DNA of 27,521 nt from DATKKX01 sp035542775. GTDB lineage: Bacteria; Planctomycetota; Phycisphaerae; UBA1845; UTPLA1. How positions within the stretch are numbered: the stretch's first letter is position 1; the number at the start of each line of letters is the position of its first letter. Of the stretch, positions 7,908 through 15,284 are shown piece after piece. Both the position numbers and the translations under genes were made by a program. The notes under the pieces are model-generated. The model saw nothing but the letters and a program-made list of their open reading frames with translations. It was not told the origin of the DNA and ran no database searches. The stretch lies in the NCBI GenBank assembly GCA_035542775.1, contig DATKKX010000175.1:1-27521 (forward strand), in the 5' to 3' direction.

Positions 7908-8429
7908 ATGACCGTTCAAGAGACGCTTGCCGACGCCGTATTGTCATGTAAGGGCCTGGCAGCCCGGTTTCTACCCGGCTTTACCGAGGCGAACCGTACC
8001 GCCCAGGCGGAGCATCTGCCCAACCACGTGATGTGGACGCTGGGGCACGTATCGCTCTACCTGCACGATGCTGCCGGGCGGATTGACGGGCGGTCCCGGC
8101 CCGAAAGCGACTTTGGGCCCAGCACCGGTCGATCCGTAGACCGTTATTCCGACGATGCCATCGGCTTCAACTCGAAGCCGGTCAACGATCCGTCGCGCTA
8201 TCCGACACTGGCCCGGGGCGTTGCGATTTTCAATGCGGCCTGCGATCGACTCGCGGCGGTCGTCAGCAAAGCCGATGATGCGACCTTGGCAAAGAAAATC
8301 GACTGGTTCGGGATGCAGATCCCGCTGGCCTCGCTGGTCACGAGGGTGATGTTCCACGTCGGCGTCCACACCGGCGAGATTCTGGACCTTCGCCGGGCAC
8401 TGGGCTTCGATCGTGTGCTGAAGATGTAG
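7908..8429 (+). CDS. DinB-like four-helix-bundle protein
   Basis: A 173-residue protein of the DinB/YfiT-like superfamily of metal-binding four-helix bundles. The pattern of metal-ligand histidines is visible: LPNHVMWTLGHVSLYLHD in the second helix and FHVGVHTGEILDLRR (HxxxH) in the fourth. ATG 7908 is chosen over an upstream ATG at 7860 because GAGGAGG lies just before it. Family members include thiol-dependent S-transferases (bacillithiol or mycothiol transferases) and many of unknown activity, so no reaction can be assigned. It is divergent from the PilZ gene across about 290 bp and convergent with the glycosylase (19-bp gap). Confidence 0.8.
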   Translation: MTVQETLADAVLSCKGLAARFLPGFTEANRTAQAEHLPNHVMWTLGHVSLYLHDAAGRIDGRSRPESDFGPSTGRSVDRYSDDAIGFNSKPVNDPSRYPTLARGVAIFNAACDRLAAVVSKADDATLAKKIDWFGMQIPLASLVTRVMFHVGVHTGEILDLRRALGFDRVLKM

Positions 8430-8448
8430 CGCAAGGGTGGCTGTTGTG

Positions 8449-9345
8449 CTACTCGTCCTTGAGTTGCTCGACCGTCCGCGGCCAATCCTCGCGCAGCAGC
8501 CGGGAAAGCGAACGGTCTGCCAGGATACGACCATCTGTCTGGCATCGCGGGCAGTAGTTTGTCTCATTCTCGGCATAGCGGATGCGCTGCACCTCTGTGT
8601 TGCAGGTAGGGCACGGCTTGCCAAAGCGACCATGTACCGCAAAGTCAGGCCGAAACGCTGTGATCTCGCCCGGCCCAGGGAAGCGATCGCCAAACTGCCC
8701 GCGGAGCTCGTCGATCCAGTGCGTCAGCGTGGATTGCGTCGCAGCATGGAGTCGTTCGATCTCGTCATCGGTCAGCTTGCCGGTGAGCGCGATCGGCGAC
8801 AGCCGCGCGGCGTGCAGGATCTCGTCGGAGTAGGCGTTGCCGATGCCCGAGAAGAGCCGCGGATCGGTGAGCGAGCGTTTCAAGGTGTGATTCTCTCGGC
8901 GGAGGGCGTCTCTGAACGCCGCCGGCTCCGCGCCCAGGACTTCCAGCCCGCCTGGGTCAAGTGTTCGAAGGCCGGCCTCGCCTCGCACGACGTGCAGCGA
9001 CGCTCGTTTCTTGGAACCTGCTTCCGTCAGCACGAGCGTGCCCGACGAGAAATCGAACGCCGCCAGACCGATTTTGGCCGGCGGCTTGCCCGCGAGATCA
9101 AGCCACCGCAATCGTCCGGCGATCATGAGATGGATGACGATGAACAGATCGTTCGCGGTGCAAAGGACAATTCGTTTGCCGAGCCGGCGGACTCCGACAA
9201 CCGCTTGCCCCTCGGCCTGTTCGATCGGCGGATCAAAAGTCCGCAGCAGGAACGGGCTGACGATCCGCACTTGTTCGAGTGTCTGGCTGACCACACGCGG
9301 CTTGAGGGCCTCGATGTACACCGTGATATCGGGTAGTTCGGGCAT
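8449..9345 (-). CDS. Fpg/Nei family DNA glycosylase
   Basis: A 298-residue base-excision repair enzyme that removes oxidised bases (8-oxoguanine, formamidopyrimidines) and nicks the abasic site. The mature N-terminal Pro2 nucleophile and Glu3 are present in MPELPDITVYIEAL. RRLGKRIV holds the beta-clamp lysine. The helix-two-turn-helix is LTDPRLFSGIGNAYSDEILH. A Cys4 zinc finger closes the catalytic region (CPTCNTEVQR... NYCPRCQ), followed by an extra tail of about 27 residues rich in Arg and Leu. The start at 9345 is fixed by the MPELP motif; the open frame upstream is a shadow of the acetyltransferase gene. The PELPDI variant marks a subfamily distinct from E. coli MutM (MPELPEV), so I give no symbol. 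It lies 13 bp downstream of the Vat-like gene, same strand. Confidence 0.92.
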   Translation of the reverse strand: MPELPDITVYIEALKPRVVSQTLEQVRIVSPFLLRTFDPPIEQAEGQAVVGVRRLGKRIVLCTANDLFIVIHLMIAGRLRWLDLAGKPPAKIGLAAFDFSSGTLVLTEAGSKKRASLHVVRGEAGLRTLDPGGLEVLGAEPAAFRDALRRENHTLKRSLTDPRLFSGIGNAYSDEILHAARLSPIALTGKLTDDEIERLHAATQSTLTHWIDELRGQFGDRFPGPGEITAFRPDFAVHGRFGKPCPTCNTEVQRIRYAENETNYCPRCQTDGRILADRSLSRLLREDWPRTVEQLKDE

Positions 9346-9358
9346 GGCTGTCACGCGG

Positions 9359-10000
9359 TCAAGTACAGTGACGCAAGCCCTCGATATCAGTCCCGGTGAT
9401 CGCCGCCACGTTACGGGTGATCTTCTCGGCGTCCCAGTCCCACCAGCGGATCTCCAGCAGGGCGGCGATGGTCGCTTGATCGAATCGCCGGCGGATCTCG
9501 CGGGCGGGGTTGCCGCCCACAATCGTATACGGCGGCACGTCTTTGGTCACGACGGCCCGCGAGGCGACGATTGAGCCGTCGCCGATGTTCACGCCGGGCA
9601 TGATGAGGCTGGCGTATCCCAGCCAAACGTCATTGCCGACGATGGTGTCGCCGCGATGAGGGAAAGAGAACTCCGGCGGCAGGTTGCGTTCCCAGGCACC
9701 GCCGAAAATGCGGAAGGGATAGGATGAGAACCCGGTGATATTGTGATTGCCCCCGTTCATGATGAATTTGACGCCCGTGCCGACGGCGCAGAATTTCCCG
9801 ATGATCAGCTTGTCGCCGATGAAATCGAAGTGGTAGAGGACGTTGGCCTCGAAATTGGCGACGCCGGCGGGGTCGTCGTAGTAGGTATAATCGCCGACGA
9901 TGATATTCGGGCGGGTAATGTGGTTCTTGAGAAAGGCCAGGCGCGGCTGGCCGGGCAGGGGAAACGGGTCGGTCGGCGATGGACCGGACATGAGTGGCAT
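9359..10000 (-). CDS. Vat/CatB-like left-handed beta-helix O-acetyltransferase
   Basis: A 213-residue xenobiotic acetyltransferase-type protein. The hexapeptide-repeat beta helix is visible (IIVGDY, KLIIGKFCAVGTG, GDTIVGNDVWLGYASLIMPG, VNIGDGSIVASRAVVTKDV). The catalytic histidine H86 sits in GGNHNITGFSSYPF, the same context as in the streptogramin acetyltransferases (NHRMDGSTYPF). The C-terminal block GGNPAREIRRRFDQATIAALLEIRWWDWD is shared with Vat and CatB proteins. It should move an acetyl group from acetyl-CoA to a hydroxyl. Chromosomal homologues are widespread and many are not resistance genes, so streptogramin or chloramphenicol resistance is only a possibility. The ATG at 10000 has AAGGA about eight bases upstream. 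Confidence 0.9.
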   Translation of the reverse strand: MPLMSGPSPTDPFPLPGQPRLAFLKNHITRPNIIVGDYTYYDDPAGVANFEANVLYHFDFIGDKLIIGKFCAVGTGVKFIMNGGNHNITGFSSYPFRIFGGAWERNLPPEFSFPHRGDTIVGNDVWLGYASLIMPGVNIGDGSIVASRAVVTKDVPPYTIVGGNPAREIRRRFDQATIAALLEIRWWDWDAEKITRNVAAITGTDIEGLRHCT

Positions 10001-10079
10001 TGCACATTTCCTTCCACCGATACAAGCCGGCCTACGCCGGTCGAAAGGACGCTACTTTGCGGCTCCGCAGGACAGTCTG

Positions 10080-10451
10080 TCAATCCCCCGTCGGCACCAC
10101 GCCGGCGCCTTCGATCATCAGCACCACGCAACGCTGCGGTGCGCGCGTCCTGTGCTCGACGCCCTTGGGGACGATCAAACCCTGCTTCGGGGCAAGGTCC
10201 ACGGTGCGGCCTTTGAGGTCGATCAGCAGATGGCCGTCCACGACGTAGAAAAACTCGTCCTCGGCGTCATGCTTGTGCCAGTGGAACTCGCCGTGCAAAA
10301 CACCGAGGCGGACCACGCAATCGTTGACCCGGCAGAGCGTCTGGTTGAACCACTCTTCTTTGCACGCATCCGCCAGCGATTGGACATCGATGAGCTCCAG
10401 CGGTCTGAATTTGGCATTCAAGTTGATCGAATAAGGTCGTTGCGGCGGCAT
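10080..10451 (-). CDS. Single-domain cupin protein
   Basis: A 123-residue small cupin. Motif 1 is GEFHWHKHDAEDEFFYVVDG, with the HxH and Glu metal ligands. Motif 2 is LIVPKGVEHRTRA, with PxG and the third histidine. All expected metal ligands are present, so it can bind a metal such as Fe, Mn or Zn. The ATG at 10451 has AAGG about five bases upstream; the longer frame reading up to 10991 is a shadow of the AMP nucleosidase gene. Small cupins of this kind range from isomerases to sugar-binding or sensor proteins, and no substrate can be named. It is 53 bp downstream of AMP nucleosidase, which suggests co-transcription, although a repeat sits in the gap. Confidence 0.85.
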   Translation of the reverse strand: MPPQRPYSINLNAKFRPLELIDVQSLADACKEEWFNQTLCRVNDCVVRLGVLHGEFHWHKHDAEDEFFYVVDGHLLIDLKGRTVDLAPKQGLIVPKGVEHRTRAPQRCVVLMIEGAGVVPTGD

Positions 10452-10473
10452 ATGACCCTTCTCTTCTCCCTTC

Positions 10474-10504
10474 TTCTCCGTACCTCCGTGTCTCCGTGGT
10501 GATT
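10474..10504. repeat. CTCCGT-type short intergenic repeat
   Basis: The gap between the AMP nucleosidase and cupin genes contains a stretch built from three near-copies of CTCCGTGTC/CTCCGTACC at nine-base spacing, ending TCTCCGTGGTGATTT. From memory, sequences of this kind (CACCACGGAGACACGGAGG on the other strand) recur between genes in many environmental bacterial genomes. I see only this one copy in the window. Its function is unknown. Confidence 0.4.
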
Positions 10505-11269
10505 TCAAAACCGCATATGCTTCACCGACTCCCCCGAGTCGCGCAGCTCGGCCAGCGAATCGATCCCCACTTCCAGTTGCCGCCGGACGTACTTTTCCGT
10601 CACCGCCACGTCGCTTCGCGAAGTCTTGACTCCTTCCGGCGTCATCGGATTGTCCGAAACCAATAGCAGGGCACCCTTGGGGATGTGGTTGACGAAGCCG
10701 GCCACGAAGATGGTCGCGGTCTCCATGTCCACGGCGGTGGCCCGGGCCAGCTTCAGGTACTCCTTGAATTTCTCGTCGTGCTCCCAGACCCGCCGGTTCG
10801 TCGTGTAGGTAGTGCCGGTCCAGTAGTCCAGACCGTGCTTGACGATCATCGCCGAGACGGCCTTTTGCAGGCGGAACGACGGCAGGGCGGGGATCTCCGG
10901 CGGGAGATAGTCGTTGCTGGCGCCCTCGCCGCGGATGGCCGCGATGGGCAGGACGAAATCGCCGACTTTGGTCTTCTTGAGCCCGCCGCACTTACCGAGA
11001 AAAAGCACCGCCTTGGGGGCGACCGCCGAGAGCAGATCCATGACCGTCGCGGCCATGGCCGCGCCCATGCCGAAATTCATGATGGTGATGTTCTCGGCAG
11101 TGGCCGACGACATCGGTTTGTCGCGGCCCAGCACGGTGACGCCGAATTTCTCCGCGAACAGATCGACGTAGTTTTCGAAATTGGCCAGCAGGATGTACTG
11201 CCCGAAATCCGCCAGCGGCCGCCCGGTATAACGCGGCAGCCAGTCCTTGACGATTTGCTCCTTGGTCAT
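10505..11269 (-). CDS. amn: AMP nucleosidase (short form)
   Basis: A 254-residue nucleoside phosphorylase-fold enzyme matching the short AMP nucleosidases found in Bacteroidetes and others. These hydrolyse AMP to adenine and ribose 5-phosphate for purine salvage. Seen are the glycine-rich MNFGMGAAMAA, the core LFLGKCGGLKKTKVGDFVLP, the purine-site region RRVWEHDEKFKEYLK, the ribose-contacting DMETATIFVAGF (the conserved ME pair) and LLLVSDNPMTPEGVKT. It lacks the large N-terminal domain of E. coli Amn (484 residues). ATG 11269 is chosen; the frame extends to 11350 but that part is unlike the family. The downstream cupin may be its operon partner. Confidence 0.88.
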   Translation of the reverse strand: MTKEQIVKDWLPRYTGRPLADFGQYILLANFENYVDLFAEKFGVTVLGRDKPMSSATAENITIMNFGMGAAMAATVMDLLSAVAPKAVLFLGKCGGLKKTKVGDFVLPIAAIRGEGASNDYLPPEIPALPSFRLQKAVSAMIVKHGLDYWTGTTYTTNRRVWEHDEKFKEYLKLARATAVDMETATIFVAGFVNHIPKGALLLVSDNPMTPEGVKTSRSDVAVTEKYVRRQLEVGIDSLAELRDSGESVKHMRF

Positions 11270-11350
11270 GTGAATCCGTCCACTGAATCGCGATATTGTA
11301 TCGCTGGAGCGAGGGTTTTTGTAGGGCGGGCGCCGCCGGCCGCGAGCCAC

Positions 11351-12438
11351 TCAAGTCTGGCCGAAGAACGAGCGGATCTCGTCGAGGCTCGGCGTCCGCG
11401 CCTGGCTGATCCAACCGGCGGCTATCACCCAGGAAGTCGCCTCGTGACACGGGAATCTGCGGATACGCCCATAGTCGAGCAGAAAACCGGTGCCTGTCCC
11501 AGCATCCAGGTGCCTGTCCCAGCATCCATGAACAACGGTGTGTCGGCCGGTCGATAGAGTTTCACTTTGACATCTTTGCGCCAGAAGTAAAACTCGCGAA
11601 GAACCAGCCCGCCGGGCACCAGCCACCAGCGCCGCTCGCGAAGCAAAGGGAGAATCCACCTGGTGAACACGCTGTACGTTGCGGCGAGCAGGAGCACAAC
11701 CTTTATGCTCCAACCTGCTTTCCAGAAGTAGACCGCCGCCACGGCCCACCAGAGCAAAACCTGCCAATGTTGCAGGAACGCGCCGAGTGCGGTCAGACTC
11801 TCTCTTACGGTCGGGCGCGGATTTTCGTCGATCGGCGTCTCTGGTGGCGGGGCCGGCAAGCCCTGCTGCTCGAGGTTCATCCGCAGCAACCAATTGAGCT
11901 GTTCGACATCATGCGTTATGCCAGTCGGCTCGAACGAAACGGCGTTGCGGGTAGGCTTCGGCGCATTGGGCAAATTGGCGAAAACAACCTGCCCTGGGGG
12001 TATCCGTCGCAGGAGCGGGAGCAGGCCTCTGGCGCTCACTGGGCGGCGGCGCAGAGCGTGCTCGATCAGACGATGAGGAAAGCGGGAAACCGCAGCAGGC
12101 GCCCCCATGACCAGGCCGAGACGCTCTGCGCGAAAGGGCCGATGGCGATCGGCCATCCGGTAGGGTCGTCGCGCGAACAGGAACACCCACGCCGCCGCGC
12201 CAGCAACAGCCAGCAACAGGGGCAGGGCCACTAGCCATTGGGGCCAAGCCGCGTTCGGCCCGCTAATCAGCCAGAGGAACACCGGGAGCGCTGCGGCTGA
12301 AACCACAAAAGCGACAAGAGTGCCCACCGCAAGGACAACAAGCTCCCATGCCGAGCGCATCAGAAGGGGGATCCTAAGATAGTGAATTCTGACCGTGGTG
12401 GTTGATTGCGATGTCGGCTGCGAATGCACGACGGGCAT
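11351..12438 (-). pseudogene. Frameshifted paralogue of the 357-residue membrane protein
   Basis: This gene is the sister of 13064-14137 and is broken by a 20-bp tandem duplication (11489-11528). Read from ATG 12438, the frame follows the sister throughout (HRLIE, VFANL, FEP, MNLEQQ, RERRWWLVPGGL, ADTPLFMDAGTGT). After the first copy of the unit it then runs into 27 unrelated residues and stops at 11425. Deleting one copy restores a 355-residue protein ending at TGA 11351. Its last 45 residues match the sister almost position for position (FLLDYGRIRRFPC, SWVIAAGWIS, TPSLDEIRSFFGQT). The frameshifted product would be 337 residues and would keep the four likely membrane segments. The family is unknown to me. 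A sequencing or assembly artefact is possible, since the lesion is a clean duplication. Confidence 0.85.
11489..11528. repeat. Perfect 20-bp tandem duplication
   Basis: Two adjacent identical copies of GGTGCCTGTCCCAGCATCCA (11489-11508 and 11509-11528), with differing bases on both outer flanks, so the unit is exactly 20 bp. As 20 is not a multiple of three, it shifts the reading frame of the membrane-protein gene it lies in. It looks like a recent slippage event, because the copies have not diverged. Confidence 0.97.
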
Positions 12439-12484
12439 TGTAACGCAGAGAAGCATCCGGCACGCCGGGAGTCCGAGGCAGGTC

Positions 12485-12931
12485 CTAACGCCGTCTTGGC
12501 TTTCCTGAGGATGCAAGCCAATCCCTGCGCACGAAATACGGCCCGCCCAGGGCGTGATCCTCATGCGTGTGAACCATCGTCCAGCTCAAATCGTGCGGCG
12601 CGACGAAGAGTTCCAACACCGCGAGAGCGGAGAGGTCCGGTAACTCGCCAGCGCTTACGCACTCATAGGCACAGGTCAGCAGGCTGCTTGCGCCAGCTAC
12701 CGGAGGACCAACATGCCGTGGCAACGGCGCGATAACAAACGTCTCTGCGCGCTCACGAGCGTATTCATTCTGCGCCCTGCATCCGTGTCTGTGCCTTTGT
12801 CCCTGAGCCCATACTTCGCCATAGACTGAGCGCCAGCCTGCGGTAATCGCGGCAAGCTGGTCCTGTGGGAGGACTTTCCATGCGATGCCGTGCTCGTCCA
12901 GGAAGCTGCTCAGTTGTTCATCGGGCGTCAT
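12485..12931 (-). CDS. DUF4275-like protein of unknown function
   Basis: A 148-residue soluble protein without signal peptide. The second half (AYECVSAGELPDLSALAVLELFVAPHDLSWTMVHTHEDHALGGPYFVRRDW) resembles the DUF4275 pattern: a strand-turn region with D-F/L-x-W-T-x-V-x-T-H-E followed by GPYF. I recall this from memory, so treat the family name as provisional. ATG 12931 is preferred over an upstream TTG at 13030. There is no strong ribosome binding site at either. It sits between the two paralogous membrane-protein genes, 132 bp below the intact copy and 46 bp above the broken one, all on the same strand. That suggests the group duplicated or functions together. Confidence 0.6.
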   Translation of the reverse strand: MTPDEQLSSFLDEHGIAWKVLPQDQLAAITAGWRSVYGEVWAQGQRHRHGCRAQNEYARERAETFVIAPLPRHVGPPVAGASSLLTCAYECVSAGELPDLSALAVLELFVAPHDLSWTMVHTHEDHALGGPYFVRRDWLASSGKPRRR

Positions 12932-13063
12932 GGCGACGCAGTTTGCCGGAGGCCAACCACCGGCGTCAAGTCGAAAGTGATGCAGAGCGGAACAAGCTAT
13001 AAGATTTGTTCTCCTCTGACAGCAGGCCAAGCCGCATGAAGCGGATGATGCGCCACGAGGCGC

Positions 13064-14137
13064 TCAAGGTTGACCAAGGAAGGCGCGAACTTCACCCAGG
13101 CTTGGTGTCTGAGCATTGCTGATCCAGCCGGCCGCGACGATCCAGGAAATGGCCGCAGGGCACGGGAAAAAGATGATATGCCCATGATCGAGCAAAGAGC
13201 CGCGGCCGGTTTGGGCATCAAGAAACAAAGGAGTATCAGCGGCAGTAAAAAGCTTGATCTCACTGTGCCTTCGCCAGAGACGGAACTCGCTGCAGATCAA
13301 TCCGCCGGGCACAAGCCACCAGCAGCGCTCGCGAAACAAGGGGTAAACCCATATACCGAAAGCCCACACCACGAAAAGAGCGATAGGAAGCGCCAGCGTA
13401 AGCGTCTGTCTGGTTCGCCAGGACATATACATCAAAGGCAGCCACAAGAGGATGCCCCAGTGACGCCTGAAGGCTCCAGCCAAGGCCGATAGCTCCTCGC
13501 GGACGACCGCCGGCTGCGGCACTGGGGACTGCGATTGCGAGGGCGGATCGATCACATGCTGTTGCTCCAGATTCATTAAGCATAGCCACGTCAAACCCTC
13601 GACATCACGCTGGATATCGACGGGCTCGAAGGGAATGGCGTTGGCGACAGGTCTGGGCACTCTTTTGCCGCGGTCGAGATTGGCGAAGACAAGGCAGCCG
13701 ACTGGAAGCTGCTGCAAAACGCCAAGCAACTGCTTCTTGCGGACGGGCCCCGCTCGATAGAGCTGTTCGATTAAGCGATGGGCAAATCGAGGGCTCGCGC
13801 CGGTGCTCGCCAGACAGGTGGCAAGGCGTCCCTTCCGAAATGGATTGCACCGGTCCGCTTCTGCATAAGGCAATTGATTCATGACGCGAAGCCAGAGGGC
13901 TGGAGCGGGATAGGCCAGAAGACCGGCTGCCAGGACGGCCACCTGGGCGGACACACCCTGCACGGATGGGAACAGAGCAAGCAACGCAGCCCAGATCGCC
14001 GCAAAAGCGAGGCCCCAAGAGAAGATGACGCCGAGGATCATCGTGACGACCTGCCCGGCGGAATGCCTCAGTACGGGCGTCCAGATGTACCGGATCTTCA
14101 CGGGAGTTGGTGATTTTTGTGTCGGTACCGGAGGCAC
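13064..14137 (-). CDS. Polytopic membrane protein of unknown family
   Basis: A 357-residue protein that I do not recognise. Hydrophobic segments lie at about 29-55, 64-85, 228-240 and 246-264. The long middle region (about 90-225) should be on one side of the membrane and contains HRLIEQL, VFANLDRG, FEPVDIQRDVEGLTWLCLMNLEQQ and a Pro/Gln/Ser-rich linker near 197-210. After the last membrane segment comes a conserved domain (about 266-355: RERCWWLVPGGL, LWRRHSEIKLF, DTPLFLDAQTG, SWIVAAGWIS) reminiscent of a small PH-like beta domain, though this is a guess. The start is GTG at 14137, without a clear Shine-Dalgarno. The only visible relative is the broken copy at 11351-12438. Confidence 0.8.
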   Translation of the reverse strand: MPPVPTQKSPTPVKIRYIWTPVLRHSAGQVVTMILGVIFSWGLAFAAIWAALLALFPSVQGVSAQVAVLAAGLLAYPAPALWLRVMNQLPYAEADRCNPFRKGRLATCLASTGASPRFAHRLIEQLYRAGPVRKKQLLGVLQQLPVGCLVFANLDRGKRVPRPVANAIPFEPVDIQRDVEGLTWLCLMNLEQQHVIDPPSQSQSPVPQPAVVREELSALAGAFRRHWGILLWLPLMYMSWRTRQTLTLALPIALFVVWAFGIWVYPLFRERCWWLVPGGLICSEFRLWRRHSEIKLFTAADTPLFLDAQTGRGSLLDHGHIIFFPCPAAISWIVAAGWISNAQTPSLGEVRAFLGQP

Positions 14138-14210
14138 GGTAGATCATTGTAAGCGATCGGCCGTCCTGACTCATCGCCACGTCGAGCGAGCGTCGATGGA
14201 CGCCACGAAT

Positions 14211-15098
14211 CTACGTCAGTCGATCCTCTGAGCCAGCGCCGGCGGCCGCGCGATGAATTCTCTCGGCGAGTTGGACCTCATATTCTCGCCGAAACGTCGG
14301 CTCGAACAAGACGCGACGGTAGTGCTCGAGTAGGTCCGGCCGGTGTCGTCGCAGTACATCCTGGACGCTGGGCCACACCCGCGGCCGGGGGTTCAACACA
14401 TCGGTCCAGATCCGATCCACACGCGCCTCGGCAGCCAATGCGAACAGCGCCGCCAGGGCCTCGTCGGTGTCGCTGATCTCAGGCAGCAACGGGCCGAACA
14501 TGACCGTCGTCTTCAGTCCGTGGGCCTTTGCCTGACGCAGGATCTCCACCCGATCCGCGACGCTCGACGCTCCCGGCTCCCAGATCTTGGCCCAGCGCTC
14601 GTCGGGCGTCGTGATGGTCACGCCGAGACGGACATTGCGGCCGGCGAAAATGTCCAGATCACGCAACACCAGCCGGTTCTTCGTCAGGATGTTCAGCCGG
14701 AAGCCGGCCTCCAGCATCATCCGGCAGCACTCTTTTGTCAGCCGGTATTGCTCCTCGATCGGCTGCCAGCCGTCGCAGGCGCTGCACGTGAACACGTCGC
14801 CGGGCGGCAGGCGGCGGAGCTGCCGGGTCAGCGACTCCACGGCGTTGATCTTGACATCGACAAAGCGGCCCCAGTCCTCGGTATGTGGATGGAAGCGCTG
14901 CATGAATCGGGCGTAGCAGTATCGACAGGCGTGCGTGCAGCCGACGTAACAGTTGAACGAATAGTCGTCGATGCCGCTGCGATTCAGCAGGTTCCGGCAG
15001 CGAACCTCGCGAACGACCACACCCTCCGCGGTGAGCCGCCGCTCCGCTTGCGGTGGTTCCAGCGAGTCGAACAGAGATGGCCGACGATCGTGAGGCAT
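14211..15098 (-). CDS. SplB-like radical SAM protein (PA0069-type)
   Basis: A 295-residue radical SAM protein resembling spore photoproduct lyase. The cluster-binding cysteines are in YVGCTHACRYCYARFM (Cx3Cx2C). Other family blocks are NRSGIDDYSFN, DWGRFVDVKIN, DVFTCSACDGWQPIEEQYRLT and RLNILTKNRLVLRDLDI, then LGVTITTPDERWAKIWEP and KTTVMFGPLLPEISDTDEAL. It should bind a [4Fe-4S] cluster and S-adenosylmethionine. Proteins of this type are often annotated as SplB-like or Rv2578c/PA0069 family, and their substrate is not established. ATG 15098 is preferred over a TTG four codons upstream, though a GAGAG lies nearer the TTG. It is downstream of the arn operon on the same strand, with a 186-bp gap, so it may be a separate unit. 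Confidence 0.88.
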   Translation of the reverse strand: MPHDRRPSLFDSLEPPQAERRLTAEGVVVREVRCRNLLNRSGIDDYSFNCYVGCTHACRYCYARFMQRFHPHTEDWGRFVDVKINAVESLTRQLRRLPPGDVFTCSACDGWQPIEEQYRLTKECCRMMLEAGFRLNILTKNRLVLRDLDIFAGRNVRLGVTITTPDERWAKIWEPGASSVADRVEILRQAKAHGLKTTVMFGPLLPEISDTDEALAALFALAAEARVDRIWTDVLNPRPRVWPSVQDVLRRHRPDLLEHYRRVLFEPTFRREYEVQLAERIHRAAAGAGSEDRLT

Positions 15099-15284
15099 TG
15101 TCGCACGCAAAGGCTCTCAGCACATACTGAAGCATACCGCCGGCTTCTCGCACATGTCCATTGAGTCTCGATCACGGGCTCAGTTCAACCCCAGACTGCG
15201 TGGCTGCATCCCTCACGCGCGCCTGTGACAAAGGGAGCTTCGATGGAGCGGAGTGCCGGAGTTCACGGACGCTGGTCCCACAGA

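Noticed and set aside
6911..10451. The PilZ, DinB, Fpg, Vat-like and cupin run as one novel defence island
   Set aside because: The genes face different directions, belong to ordinary housekeeping or accessory families, and show no shared operon or nuclease/NTPase core.
10452..10991. N-terminal extension of the cupin reading frame
   Set aside because: It is antiframe to the AMP nucleosidase gene, with low-complexity Arg/Gly sequence. The cupin domain begins after ATG 10451, which has its own ribosome binding site.
11310..11350. GGCGG/CCGCC hairpin near a TTTTT run downstream of the broken membrane-protein gene
   Set aside because: On the transcribed minus strand the run is A-rich after the stem, so it cannot act as a U-tract terminator there.
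11489..11528. Tandem 20-bp repeat as a start of a CRISPR array or attachment site
   Set aside because: The copies are directly adjacent with no spacer, only two are present, they lie inside a gene, and there is no cas or integrase gene.
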